This document shows, in pieces, positions 9,397-17,379 of a DNA stretch of 38,319 bases; the stretch's first letter is position 1; each line of letters begins with the position of its first letter. Below the pieces are notes generated by a model, which did not search any database, had not been told where the DNA came from, and worked only from the letters and a program-made list of their open reading frames with translations. A program made the position numbers and the translations under genes. This stretch comes from Cytophagaceae bacterium (lineage in GTDB: Bacteria; Bacteroidota; Bacteroidia; Cytophagales; Cytophagaceae), in NCBI GenBank assembly GCA_021151805.1, contig JAGKWN010000033.1, positions 1-38,319 on the forward strand, read 5' to 3'.

Positions 9397-10098
9397 TTAT
9401 TTTTTGTGATTGATGGGCAATTGTTTGAAAATCCCGGCTACAGCCGCATTAATTTCCGTTGGTATGTCGGTGGTAATATTTATATCCTCATTCGCTCCAC
9501 CTCCCCAGATAAATCTTCTGGATTTTGTTTCATACATATTAATGATCAATGATCCTTCTTCAACATGATGTTTGGTAACCTGACCACCGGAAATAGGTGC
9601 AGAAACAGATGCACCGTAATAATAGCCTCCCCAATATCCCATTGCATTAGCTGGATAGCCATTTGCAGGAACTCCATTTACAGGAGTTGACGACCCCATG
9701 TTGTATCCGTTCGGATCAAAGGCCGGTCCGCCATAATAGTTTTGGCCATAGTAAGCTGGTGCATAAACCGATACACCTACACTTGTGGTCGGTGCCTGCT
9801 TATATACATCAGATTCCTTAATCTTTGTATCGAACATAAAAACTACATCCGGATTGATCGTATCCAGTATCATTCCTTTCTTTAATAATTCTGCATCACA
9901 GGTTTTGATAATATAATTTCCATACGGTTTATCTTTTCTGTGCATATCAATAACTGTATCGTAAGGCGCGATCCAGGCAAAGGTTTTATATTTTGAAAAA
10001 TCTGTCTTCTTATCATAATCTGAGAAGAATTTCATTTTCACAATAAATGCACTCAACAAACACAAAAGAATCAGGGGAACAAAAATACTTTTTTTCAT
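9397..10098 (-). CDS. DUF4136-domain exported protein, 233 aa
   Basis: The N-terminus has a hydrophobic segment (about residues 6-20). The first mature motif, 'DYDKKTDFSKYKTFAW' (about residues 27-42), is the hallmark of DUF4136 proteins, which are common envelope lipoproteins of Bacteroidota. This copy lacks a convincing lipobox: the only nearby Cys, residue 13, sits inside the hydrophobic core. A Gly/Tyr/Asn/Pro-rich low-complexity insertion at about 110-165 interrupts the domain. The conserved C-terminal part resumes with 'GSLIINMYETKSRRFIWGG' and ends with a helix 'EINAAVAGIFKQLP'. It lies 73 bp downstream of alkC on the same strand and 120 bp upstream of the giant surface gene, with no clear terminator on either side. 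Function unknown; probably periplasmic or outer-membrane associated. Confidence 0.85.
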   Translation of the reverse strand: MKKSIFVPLILLCLLSAFIVKMKFFSDYDKKTDFSKYKTFAWIAPYDTVIDMHRKDKPYGNYIIKTCDAELLKKGMILDTINPDVVFMFDTKIKESDVYKQAPTTSVGVSVYAPAYYGQNYYGGPAFDPNGYNMGSSTPVNGVPANGYPANAMGYWGGYYYGASVSAPISGGQVTKHHVEEGSLIINMYETKSRRFIWGGGANEDINITTDIPTEINAAVAGIFKQLPINHKK

Positions 10099-10171
10099 TA
10101 TTCGTAAGATTAATAGATGGTTACAAGGTAGTGATTAAATAACTTATTCAGCTTATTGAATGACATTATAT

Positions 10172-11275
10172 TTACACAACATGAAACTCTTTTTCCATAA
10201 GTTCATTCCCGTTCACAACAATGGACAGTTTGTGCTTACCCGGATAATGTTTGCGGGTCGTCAAATCCTTAAATGATATTTTTTTATTAAAAACTACTGA
10301 ACATCCTTTTTCATAGGTCTGCTCGGTAATCTTAAACAGCTTACGGCTACTATTCCCGGTTCCTTTCATGTAGTAAACAGCGAACTCAATTCTCAATCTT
10401 GAATTTGCTTTTGGATCAGTATTCAGCACAAACGAAAACGATAATGTTTCTCCCAAGGCAATTTTCTTCCGGTCAACGGTTAGTTCCTTTACTTCACAAC
10501 GCACAACGGTATGCAGATCAAACAAACCCAAGACTTCACCATGAGCCTTTTTTAACAATGTACGCGCCCCGTGTTTGATGATCCAATCGGTATTTTTAGA
10601 AATACCCTTCCATCCTTTTATAATATCAATCACCACATGCGGATTGTCTTTTGCAATATCGTTCAGGTTATTGGCTACACTTTTTCTGACATATTCCGAG
10701 TCATCATTTTTTAAATTATCCAATACCGGTAAAATTAAGGATGGATCTTTTTTGAATGCTTTCAATGACATTCCCCATGGTAAACGTGGCCTGCAGCCTT
10801 CACTTGAAAAACGGCGTACGTTAGCATTTTTATGTTTAGACCATTTCAACATGTACTGCATAATCTTTTCCGGATCTTTATCCAGAAAAGAGCGAATCGC
10901 AAATTCACAGCTTGTGTACTGCGTAACTTCTTCAATGGCTTTCATGGAAAGCGCCACATGATCCCGTCCAAACATTTCAATATATTCCGGCAGAAATAAA
11001 TATTCAAAACTCTGCTGTTGTTTTGAATGCGCTTTCAGGTAATGTACCCATTCAATAATGATCTCAACATCCTGTTTATAATTCTGCGTTAAGTACTGAT
11101 GCAAAACTACCGCCAGGTGTTTCATACGTTGCTTTAACTCTCTGTTCTCCCACTCCTTATCAAACACAGCCTTTTCAAATGCTTTAACATTGAACGCTGG
11201 ATACACTTTTTTCAATGAAGTAGTTAACGATTTAATAAATATTGGAGAATATACATTTTTAAGAGGCTCTGCCAT
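10172..11275 (-). CDS. alkC: AlkC-type DNA alkylation-repair glycosylase with C-terminal Ig-like domain, 367 aa
   Basis: This is a HEAT-like-repeat DNA glycosylase that removes alkylated bases without base flipping. Residues 1-255 are alpha-helical repeats. Residues about 260-367 form a beta-rich Ig-like domain (starting CEVKELTVDRKKIALGETL), the extra domain that separates AlkC from AlkD. The most conserved stretch, SSEGCRPRLPW (157-167), followed by EYVRKSVANNLNDIAKD (194-210), matches the AlkC active-site region. The acidic and aromatic residues I recall as important in Pseudomonas AlkC (Glu121, Glu156, Trp164, Asp203) correspond here to Glu124, Glu159, Trp167 and Asp206, a constant offset of three. 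Expected substrates are 3-methyladenine and 3-methylcytosine. It is 29 bp downstream of the Dph6-like gene, probably in the same transcript. Confidence 0.88.
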   Translation of the reverse strand: MAEPLKNVYSPIFIKSLTTSLKKVYPAFNVKAFEKAVFDKEWENRELKQRMKHLAVVLHQYLTQNYKQDVEIIIEWVHYLKAHSKQQQSFEYLFLPEYIEMFGRDHVALSMKAIEEVTQYTSCEFAIRSFLDKDPEKIMQYMLKWSKHKNANVRRFSSEGCRPRLPWGMSLKAFKKDPSLILPVLDNLKNDDSEYVRKSVANNLNDIAKDNPHVVIDIIKGWKGISKNTDWIIKHGARTLLKKAHGEVLGLFDLHTVVRCEVKELTVDRKKIALGETLSFSFVLNTDPKANSRLRIEFAVYYMKGTGNSSRKLFKITEQTYEKGCSVVFNKKISFKDLTTRKHYPGKHKLSIVVNGNELMEKEFHVV

Positions 11276-11304
11276 AAGAAGAAATATAGACGTAGTAAAA
11301 CTAT

Positions 11305-12057
11305 TTATTGAGGAATCAAATCACAATACCAAAACCCTTTTGTTTGCACCGGAGATTTACATACATCATCCACAGGAACCTGCAGCGGTTTGTATACTTT
11401 TTCCCCAAGGTCAAAGGTTATTTTTTTATTAAACAAAGGACCTGCATAACAGAATGTATGATACTCTCCATTTTCTCCGCACGGATCAACATGTTGAGGC
11501 AGGTCTTGAACAAAACCCACATCTATTTTCCTTCCTACCCAGGAAGGTGTAAAATATCCATCATTGATGCAGCAGGTAACGGTTTCGAATCCATCTTGTA
11601 TAAAATCATGGATCAATTGTTTCGTATTTATTTTCCATAAAGGAAATACAGCCTGCATATCTACCCTGGCAAGATTCTTTTCTCTATAATCTCGTAAATC
11701 TTCCAGAAAAATATCTCCGAAAATAACATGCGTAACACCTTCAGACTTTGCCTTGTTTAAAGCCTCAGTCATCAGCTGCTCATACTCTTCATTCGTGCCT
11801 GCATGTACACGTACCTTTATAACAGGAATGCCAATAGCATCTGTTTGCTTATCTAATAATTCTTCCCGCACACCATGCATGGAAATTCTTCCCACCTGAC
11901 CATTAATGGTTGTTAAAAGATATTTTACATCATATAGTTTTTCCTGAAGTACTTTATACAGGCAATACGACGAATCTTTTCCACCACTCCAGCAAAAGAT
12001 TGCCGAAGGAACATCGGACTTATTTTTTATATCCATAGGGACAATGTCTACAGCCAT
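11305..12057 (-). CDS. Dph6-like ATP pyrophosphatase (adenine nucleotide alpha hydrolase), 250 aa
   Basis: An N-type ATP pyrophosphatase: the PP-loop SGGKDSS lies at residues 24-30 in 'IFCWSGGKDSS'. The rest follows the Dph6/MJ0570 family, with 'MHGVREELLDKQTDAIGIP', 'VTHVIFGDIFLEDLRDYRE', and 'FPLWKINTKQLIHDFIQDGF'. In archaea and eukaryotes Dph6 activates diphthine with ATP and amidates it on elongation factor 2. Bacteria lack diphthamide, so the substrate here is unknown. The ATG at 12057 overlaps the upstream CWC/DUF5522 gene by 38 bp and is preceded by GGAAG; an ATG at 12036 is the alternative start. The overlap argues for translational coupling and a shared job with that Cys-rich protein. 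It is followed by alkC after 29 bp. Confidence 0.87.
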   Translation of the reverse strand: MAVDIVPMDIKNKSDVPSAIFCWSGGKDSSYCLYKVLQEKLYDVKYLLTTINGQVGRISMHGVREELLDKQTDAIGIPVIKVRVHAGTNEEYEQLMTEALNKAKSEGVTHVIFGDIFLEDLRDYREKNLARVDMQAVFPLWKINTKQLIHDFIQDGFETVTCCINDGYFTPSWVGRKIDVGFVQDLPQHVDPCGENGEYHTFCYAGPLFNKKITFDLGEKVYKPLQVPVDDVCKSPVQTKGFWYCDLIPQ

Positions 12058-12358
12058 TCTGACAACAACTTCCTCTTTTTAAATGAAACCAGGAAGTAAA
12101 CACATACAACCCATTTTCGATGTAATAATCAATGTTTTCAATCAGCTTTGTATTTGTTTTTATTTTTTCACGAAGATTTACCGGAATACCGGACTGCGTA
12201 TACGCTTCAATCTTCACAGCAACCTCTGCCTGCAAACATTTTTCACACATACAATCTCCGATAATGCGTTCCAATACAGGCGGATAATCCATACACCAGC
12301 ATTTACCTGATTCTACAGTACAGGAAAATATCGCATTACATATTGAACAGGATTTCAT
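12020..12358 (-). CDS. Small Cys-rich protein, CWC plus DUF5522 domains, 112 aa
   Basis: It has twelve cysteines in 112 residues. The N-terminal part (residues 4-41) fits the 'cysteine-rich CWC' family: CSIC, then a spaced Cys, CWCMDYPP (residues 20-27), and a CMCEKC cluster. The C-terminal part (about 72-112) fits DUF5522: 'DYYIENGLYVFTSWFHLKRG' followed by CC, then C..C before PYGYKK. The Cys patterns suggest one or two zinc sites or an Fe-S cluster. There is no signal peptide, so it is cytosolic. The 3' end overlaps the start of the Dph6-like ATP pyrophosphatase gene by 38 bp, implying coupled translation. No role is known for either domain, to my knowledge. Confidence 0.85.
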   Translation of the reverse strand: MKSCSICNAIFSCTVESGKCWCMDYPPVLERIIGDCMCEKCLQAEVAVKIEAYTQSGIPVNLREKIKTNTKLIENIDYYIENGLYVFTSWFHLKRGSCCQNGCRHCPYGYKK

Positions 12359-12486
12359 GCTTTGTATTCACTTACAATCGTTCTCTCTATTGCCAACCGG
12401 AGCATTCAATGATGATAAATAAAAAGCCCGGCATCATTTCAAGTATAAACATTTATGTATATTTTCGATGATTACAAGATACATAT

Positions 12487-13425
12487 ATGTCTAAAGGAGA
12501 ATCAAATATAGCTATTGTCGGAGCTTTTACCGCCAACTTATTAATTGCAATTATAAAATTTATTGCAGCAGCAATCACAGGTAGCTCTGCTATGTTATCT
12601 GAAGGAATACATTCTTTGGTTGACACCGGCAATACAGGTTTATTATTGTTCGGCGATTACCGCAGTAAGAAAAAAGCTACACCCAGCCACCCCTTCGGAT
12701 ATGGAAGAGAACTTTATTTCTGGAGTCTGGTGGTAGCAATTTCATTATTTGCAGTTGGTGGCGGTATGTCTATCTATGAAGGAATATTACACATTCAACA
12801 CCCGGAAGAAATAGAAGATCCGTTCTGGAACTACATTGTTATTGCATTGGCATTTGTATTGAGTGCCGTATCATTATTGGTTGCCGTAAAAAAATTCCTT
12901 GAAGACAATCCAGACAAATCATTCTGGCGTGCTATTAAAGAAAGTAAAGATCCGGGTACGTTCAGTATTTTATTTGAAGACTCTGCAGACATCTTAGGTC
13001 TTATCATTGCTTTCCTGGGTGTATATCTTGGCCATACATTAAACAACCCATATATAGACGGGGCTGCATCTATAGCAATCGGTTTAATCTTATCCAGTTT
13101 ATCTCTGATGCTCGCATTTGAAACAAAAAGTTTATTAATCGGAGAAAGTGCTGACCAGGAATTAATCGATAAAATTGTTTTAACCATAAAAGAAAATAAA
13201 AGCGTAGTACATGTACGTAGCCCGTTAACATTACACTTCGGCCCAAGAGATATTTTACTTGCACTGGACATTCAGTTTGACCCCAACCTGCTTATGAATG
13301 AAGTAGCGGTAAACATTGATCAGATTGAAGATTCGATACGATTAAAATACCCTGAAATCAAACGTATTTATATTGAAATAAAATCAATCACCTATTTCTC
13401 TGAATCCCCACATAAACCTATATAA
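12487..13425 (+). CDS. Cation diffusion facilitator (CDF) transporter, 312 aa
   Basis: An inner-membrane divalent-cation/proton antiporter of the CDF family. Six hydrophobic segments are visible between residues about 8 and 215, followed by a cytoplasmic domain of about 95 residues. The membrane metal site is recognisable: HSLVD in TM2 (His42, Asp46) and EDSAD in TM5 (Glu164, Asp168), where Glu replaces the His/Asp usual at the first TM5 position. 'HPFGYGRELYFWSLV' (68-82) is the conserved loop and TM3 start of the ZnT9-like branch. The substrate is probably Zn2+ or another divalent ion and cannot be fixed from sequence. The gene stands alone on this strand and ends at a bidirectional terminator. 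Confidence 0.92.
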   Translation: MSKGESNIAIVGAFTANLLIAIIKFIAAAITGSSAMLSEGIHSLVDTGNTGLLLFGDYRSKKKATPSHPFGYGRELYFWSLVVAISLFAVGGGMSIYEGILHIQHPEEIEDPFWNYIVIALAFVLSAVSLLVAVKKFLEDNPDKSFWRAIKESKDPGTFSILFEDSADILGLIIAFLGVYLGHTLNNPYIDGAASIAIGLILSSLSLMLAFETKSLLIGESADQELIDKIVLTIKENKSVVHVRSPLTLHFGPRDILLALDIQFDPNLLMNEVAVNIDQIEDSIRLKYPEIKRIYIEIKSITYFSESPHKPI

Positions 13426-13473
13426 AGAAAAAATCCCTTCCCGATTGCTATCTGGAAGGGATTTTTTCTTTAT
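13422..13473. terminator. Bidirectional terminator between CDF gene and DUF349 gene
   Basis: A perfect 20-bp inverted repeat (13422-13441 and 13454-13473, 12-nt loop) with core ATCCCTTCC has A/T runs on both outer sides. It overlaps the CDF stop codon region on the left and lies just beyond the stop of the convergent DUF349 gene. Confidence 0.9.
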
Positions 13474-13489
13474 ACAAATGGAGTAAAAT

Positions 13490-15259
13490 TTACCCTCTTA
13501 AAATTCTCAGCTTATCGTTCAGCTTTTTCAATTCAATTTCAGCATCCTTGATTTTAACCATAACCTGCTCCTTTAAAGCTGACGCTTTAGGAGAATTAGC
13601 GAAGAATGCCATGTTGTTATTATACTGTTCAATCTCCGTTTTAACGGTAGCGGCTTTACGTTGAAGATCTTTTACCAAAGATTCTACATGCTTGTTTCCA
13701 CCTTGTTTAACTTCAATTTTCAACTGTAATTTTTCTTTCAACTCAGTTTCAATTGGCATCTTATCAATAAAAGCTAATAATACCTCTCTGAATTTTTCCT
13801 GAAGCACTTTCTTATTATCCATAGGAACAAAACCTAAATCTTCCCACTTCTGAAGATAACTCATCAACGTCTCTTCTGTTTCTGCAGTTACTGCTTTCAC
13901 TTTCGCTTCAAGTTCTTTGATATAAGCTTCTTTCGCTTTTAAATTTTCTACAAGTACAGCTTCTGCCTGTACTTTCAGATCTCGCTGCTGTTGAAAGAAA
14001 GAGTCGCAGGCTTTTTTAAACCGCTCATAAATGGAGTCCTTATATTTAATAGGAACCTGACCAATTTTTGCCCATTCTTTTTGCAATTGAATCAACGCTT
14101 TTGATGTAGAAGCATAATCTTCATTGTCTTTTAATGCTTCAGCTTTTTCACATAAAAGAACTTTTCTATCCAGATTGTCTTTGCGTTTTGCATCAAGCTT
14201 TTTGAAAAATAAATTCTTGTTTGAAAAGAATTTTTTTCCGGAAGCCCAGAACTCTTTTGAAAGTTCTTTTAATTTATCTTCAGGTACCTGACCAATCTTT
14301 TTCCATTCTTCCTGAATATGAAGTACGGCATCTGATTTCTCTTTCCAGTCATCAATTTTTTCAGAAACAAATTCTTCGTATTGTTTCAGCTTTGATATCA
14401 ACTCTTGCTTCAACAATAAATTAGCTTCTTTCTGCTTAGAAAGTTCTTCCAGAAATTGCTGACGTTTTGCATGCAACGTATCACTTACCGTTTTTAATTT
14501 CGTCCAGATTGTTTCGTGCTCTTCTTTAGGGACTGGCCCTAAATGTCTGAACTCATCCTGCAACTTACGCATTTCATTAAATGCAGTCTGTACATTCGGA
14601 TGATGCACCAATTGTTCAATCTTCGAAACAATCTCTTGCTTTAATGTTAAATTCTTTCTTCTATCAAGTTCTTTTAATTCAAAATACATGCTTCTATTGT
14701 TATAGAACATGTCTGTTAAAGCCTGATAGTTGGCCCACAATTCTTTTGCTTCGGCAAGTGTCACAGGGCCTGTAGCTTTCCAGGTTTCCTGTAATTTTTT
14801 AAATTCCTGAAAAGAACCGGCACTTTCATCAGAAGCAATGATTGACCGCATTTTATCGAGCAATTGCTTTTTGATTTCAAGATTTTTATGTTTTTGTTTT
14901 TCTAAATCTGAAAAATGTGCGGAAACTTTTTCCTTCACTTTAGAAAACACTTCTTCGAATTTGTTTGACAAGTCATCTTTCCGGTATTTAAAATCTTCCG
15001 GAGAACTTCCGTCTTCAATAAATTTAGCAAGGGCAACATGCTCTTCCTGTTCTAAAATATGTTCGTAATGCGCACGAATACTTTTCAGGTTTGCAGAGGC
15101 TTCGTGAAAATTACTTTCCGGATTCATATTATCCAGATATTTCACCATGTCCAATTTAGAAAACTGACTAAAGTCTTCTTTGTGCACATCCTCATTACTT
15201 GCTAATTCCACAGAATCATGCAATTGAAAATCATTATTCAATTCCTCTGAAACACCCAT
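13490..15259 (-). CDS. DUF349 repeat protein, 589 aa
   Basis: A long, highly charged, helical cytosolic protein. It contains five consecutive DUF349 units, recognisable by their W/F-x-x-x-G-x-V-P core: WKATGPV (about 160-166), FRHLGPVP (237-244), WKKIGQVP (319-326), WAKIGQVP (396-403) and WEDLGFVP (about 470). Each is followed by a helix with an aromatic anchor such as 'KELW' or 'DSIYERF'. The C-terminus is a coiled coil ending in an 'AEIELKKLNDKLRILRG' helix. There is no signal peptide or membrane segment. The cellular role is not known to me. It is 33 bp downstream of yqgE on the same strand, so the two are probably co-transcribed. Confidence 0.9.
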   Translation of the reverse strand: MGVSEELNNDFQLHDSVELASNEDVHKEDFSQFSKLDMVKYLDNMNPESNFHEASANLKSIRAHYEHILEQEEHVALAKFIEDGSSPEDFKYRKDDLSNKFEEVFSKVKEKVSAHFSDLEKQKHKNLEIKKQLLDKMRSIIASDESAGSFQEFKKLQETWKATGPVTLAEAKELWANYQALTDMFYNNRSMYFELKELDRRKNLTLKQEIVSKIEQLVHHPNVQTAFNEMRKLQDEFRHLGPVPKEEHETIWTKLKTVSDTLHAKRQQFLEELSKQKEANLLLKQELISKLKQYEEFVSEKIDDWKEKSDAVLHIQEEWKKIGQVPEDKLKELSKEFWASGKKFFSNKNLFFKKLDAKRKDNLDRKVLLCEKAEALKDNEDYASTSKALIQLQKEWAKIGQVPIKYKDSIYERFKKACDSFFQQQRDLKVQAEAVLVENLKAKEAYIKELEAKVKAVTAETEETLMSYLQKWEDLGFVPMDNKKVLQEKFREVLLAFIDKMPIETELKEKLQLKIEVKQGGNKHVESLVKDLQRKAATVKTEIEQYNNNMAFFANSPKASALKEQVMVKIKDAEIELKKLNDKLRILRG

Positions 15260-15292
15260 CGCGATAGTATAAAATTTATATTAGTGATTATT

Positions 15293-15847
15293 TTAATTTA
15301 GTCTTGGATCAATCGGGTAGTTTGAAAGTGCTTTATAGTCACCGCCCATATTACGCAAAACTCTTTGCCACATTGTCTCTGCATTATTACCAAACATTTC
15401 TTCAGAATTTATGTCTGTAATAATCCATGAATGGCTCTCTAATTCATGCTCCAATTGATCTTCTCCCCAGCCCGAATATCCTAAAAAAAATCGACAATTA
15501 TCCAGTTTCAATTCTCCTTCCTGAATTAAAAACTTTAAATGATCGAAATCTCCTCCCCAATATAAATCATCTTTTATATGAACAGAATCCTTCAATACAG
15601 CTGATTCCTGACGCAATAAGAAAAATAAAGAATCTTGTGCAACAGGCCCGCCTAAAAACAATTTCTTTTCAAACGACAACTTTTCTTCCAATACAGAATT
15701 TATAGTAAGACTTGTTGATTTATTCAACATAAAACCAAAGGCACCGCTGTCGTTATGCTCACAAAGCAACACCACACTTCTTTCAAAAGTGGCATCGCCC
15801 AGAAATGGCTCTGAAATCAATATTTTCCCTTTAGTCAGCAAAATCAA
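15293..15847 (-). CDS. YqgE/AlgH family protein (UPF0301), 184 aa
   Basis: A complete member of the YqgE/AlgH family: 'GKILISEPFLGDATFERSVV' followed by LLCEHN, then GFMLNK, FLGGPV, FLGYSGWG and 'LEHELESHSWIIT'. AlgH was named as a regulator of alginate synthesis in Pseudomonas, but the biochemical function of the family is unsettled. The reading frame has no ATG before the conserved domain and an in-frame TAA lies four codons upstream, so translation probably begins at the TTG at 15845-15847 (TTG ATT TTG CTG), which puts seven residues before the conserved ILISEP. The gene precedes the DUF349 gene by 33 bp. Confidence 0.9.
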   Translation of the reverse strand: MILLTKGKILISEPFLGDATFERSVVLLCEHNDSGAFGFMLNKSTSLTINSVLEEKLSFEKKLFLGGPVAQDSLFFLLRQESAVLKDSVHIKDDLYWGGDFDHLKFLIQEGELKLDNCRFFLGYSGWGEDQLEHELESHSWIITDINSEEMFGNNAETMWQRVLRNMGGDYKALSNYPIDPRLN

Positions 15848-16074
15848 TAAGTCTTTTTATTTATTTTCAATATCGAAAAAAATGATTACGATGTAAACAA
15901 CTATTGTTATTAATTATTCATTTCTACCTATGTGAAAAATTATTATCGTAAAAGTCATATTAAGCCACATATTAAGCCCTACCGCACACCTAAAGCTACT
16001 GAATTTATTACCTATAAAGAAAAGTGCTTATTGTTATTTTTGTGTTATATTATATAATATATAAAATTAATCCT

Positions 16075-16575
16075 ATGAAATACCTATCCATTGCTATGCT
16101 GGCAGCTGCCGTACTTTTTTTGATTGCATGCCGCAAGCATAACGATGCGCCATACCCATACAATTACTATTCAATTGTGCCGGATACCAACCGATTTGTA
16201 GTACCGAACACTCATACAAATACCAACGGCTACAAAGTGTCCTACTATCCAAATTCAAATATTAAAAGTGCGGAAGGCAATTACGAAAATGGGCATGCAA
16301 GCGGCTATTGGAAGATGTATTACAGCAATGGCAGATTGATGCGGGAAGGTAATTATTCCAACGGGCAACTCTCCGGCTATTGGAAGTTCTATTATGCAAA
16401 CGGATATAAAAAGGAAGAAGGTAATTATCAGAACAACATCAAAAGTGGTAATTGGATCTACTACTATTCTACTGGTATTGTTTCTGCTCAAGGTAATTAT
16501 TCCAATGGGGTAAAAGAAGGTGAATGGAGCTATTACAATACAGACGGAACTTTGTATTATAAAACAAATGATTAA
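16075..16575 (+). CDS. MORN-variant repeat lipoprotein, 166 aa
   Basis: The start is set at the ATG at 16075, because it gives a classic lipoprotein signal: MKYL, a hydrophobic core, then lipobox LIAC with Cys19. A GTG 51 bp upstream would put 17 extra hydrophobic residues before it and is unlikely. From about residue 48 the protein is an array of about five repeats of roughly 23 residues with the pattern G-x-W-x-x-Y-Y-x-N-G-x-x-x-x-E-G-N-Y-x-N-G, the MORN variant found in YwqK-type proteins. It should sit in an envelope membrane. By family, such repeats act in protein or lipid contact; the true role is unknown. It lies 63 bp upstream of pdxH on the same strand. Confidence 0.85.
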   Translation: MKYLSIAMLAAAVLFLIACRKHNDAPYPYNYYSIVPDTNRFVVPNTHTNTNGYKVSYYPNSNIKSAEGNYENGHASGYWKMYYSNGRLMREGNYSNGQLSGYWKFYYANGYKKEEGNYQNNIKSGNWIYYYSTGIVSAQGNYSNGVKEGEWSYYNTDGTLYYKTND

Positions 16576-16638
16576 TTTTAAGAGGACTTATAAGAAGACT
16601 GAATAAAATACGTTTTCTTATAGTAATCTTAAGTAAAT

Positions 16639-17286
16639 ATGAAAACGAATTTAGCAGACATCCGAAAAGATTATTCCTCCAGAACACTGGATACAAAAGA
16701 TGTACATGCATCTCCGATTGAACAATTTAATCTATGGCTAAAGCAAGCATTGGACTCAGGTGCATTGGAAGCAACCGCAATGAATCTTGCAACAGTAAGC
16801 AAAGAAGGGAAACCCGCATCAAGAATTGTTTTGCTTAAAGGAATAGAGCATGCATGTTTTGTATTTTACACCAATTATCAAAGTCACAAAGGTGATGATA
16901 TAACACAAAACTCATCCGGAGCGTTGAATTTTTTCTGGCCTGAACTAGAACGCCAGGTTCGTATTGAAGGTACCATTGCTAAAGTTTCTACAGTAGATTC
17001 TGATACCTATTTTGAAAGTCGTCCTTACGCCAGCAAAATAGGCGCTTGGGTTTCGGAGCAGAGCAAAGAAATTGCAAGCCGCGAGGAACTGGAAAAGCGA
17101 ATTGAATATTACGAAAAAAAATATCCTGAAGGCACTACAGTTCCAAGACCTGCTTATTGGGGAGGGTATGCGCTCAAGCCTAATTATTTTGAATTCTGGC
17201 AAGGCAGACCAAGTCGCTTGCACGACAGAATTGTTTATGACCTGGAAGAAAATATACGATGGAATATTTATAGAATCTGCCCTTGA
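16639..17286 (+). CDS. pdxH: Pyridoxamine 5'-phosphate oxidase, 215 aa
   Basis: This FMN enzyme oxidises pyridoxine or pyridoxamine 5'-phosphate to pyridoxal 5'-phosphate, in the last step of B6 synthesis and in salvage. Full length for the family (E. coli PdxH is about 218 aa). Visible family blocks are 'FYTNYQSHKGDDI', 'FFWPELERQVRIEG', 'YFESRPYASKIGAWVS SQS-like' segment (here ending EQS), 'PRPAYWGGYALKP', FEFWQGRPSRLHDR and the terminal WNIYRICP. The C-terminal 'WQGRPSRLHDR' carries the Arg and His that bind substrate phosphate and FMN. The stop codon is only 4 nt before an exceptionally long terminator hairpin. The MORN lipoprotein upstream may share its transcript. Confidence 0.95.
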   Translation: MKTNLADIRKDYSSRTLDTKDVHASPIEQFNLWLKQALDSGALEATAMNLATVSKEGKPASRIVLLKGIEHACFVFYTNYQSHKGDDITQNSSGALNFFWPELERQVRIEGTIAKVSTVDSDTYFESRPYASKIGAWVSEQSKEIASREELEKRIEYYEKKYPEGTTVPRPAYWGGYALKPNYFEFWQGRPSRLHDRIVYDLEENIRWNIYRICP

Positions 17287-17290
17287 CAAG

Positions 17291-17369
17291 AAATCCCGAA
17301 TTCCAAAAAAAACAAATTCCAAACAATAGTTCAATCGTTTGGAATTTGTTTTTTTGGAATTCGGGATTT
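17291..17369. terminator. Very long (33-34 bp) bidirectional terminator hairpin
   Basis: The left arm at 17291-17324 and right arm at 17337-17369 are complementary throughout except for one unpaired A (eight A's on the left face seven T's on the right), with a 12-nt loop. It lies between pdxH (plus strand) and bshB1 (minus strand), starting 4 nt after the pdxH stop. The stem is roughly twice as long as most other terminators in this window. Confidence 0.85.
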
Positions 17370-17379
17370 TAATATGATG

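Noticed and set aside
15958..15978. Direct repeat ATATTAAGCC upstream of yqgE
   Set aside because: Only two adjacent 10-nt copies with no link to a promoter motif or other element.
16024..16074. GTG start 17 codons upstream of the MORN lipoprotein
   Set aside because: It would bury the lipoprotein signal; the ATG at 16075 gives a normal signal with LIAC lipobox.
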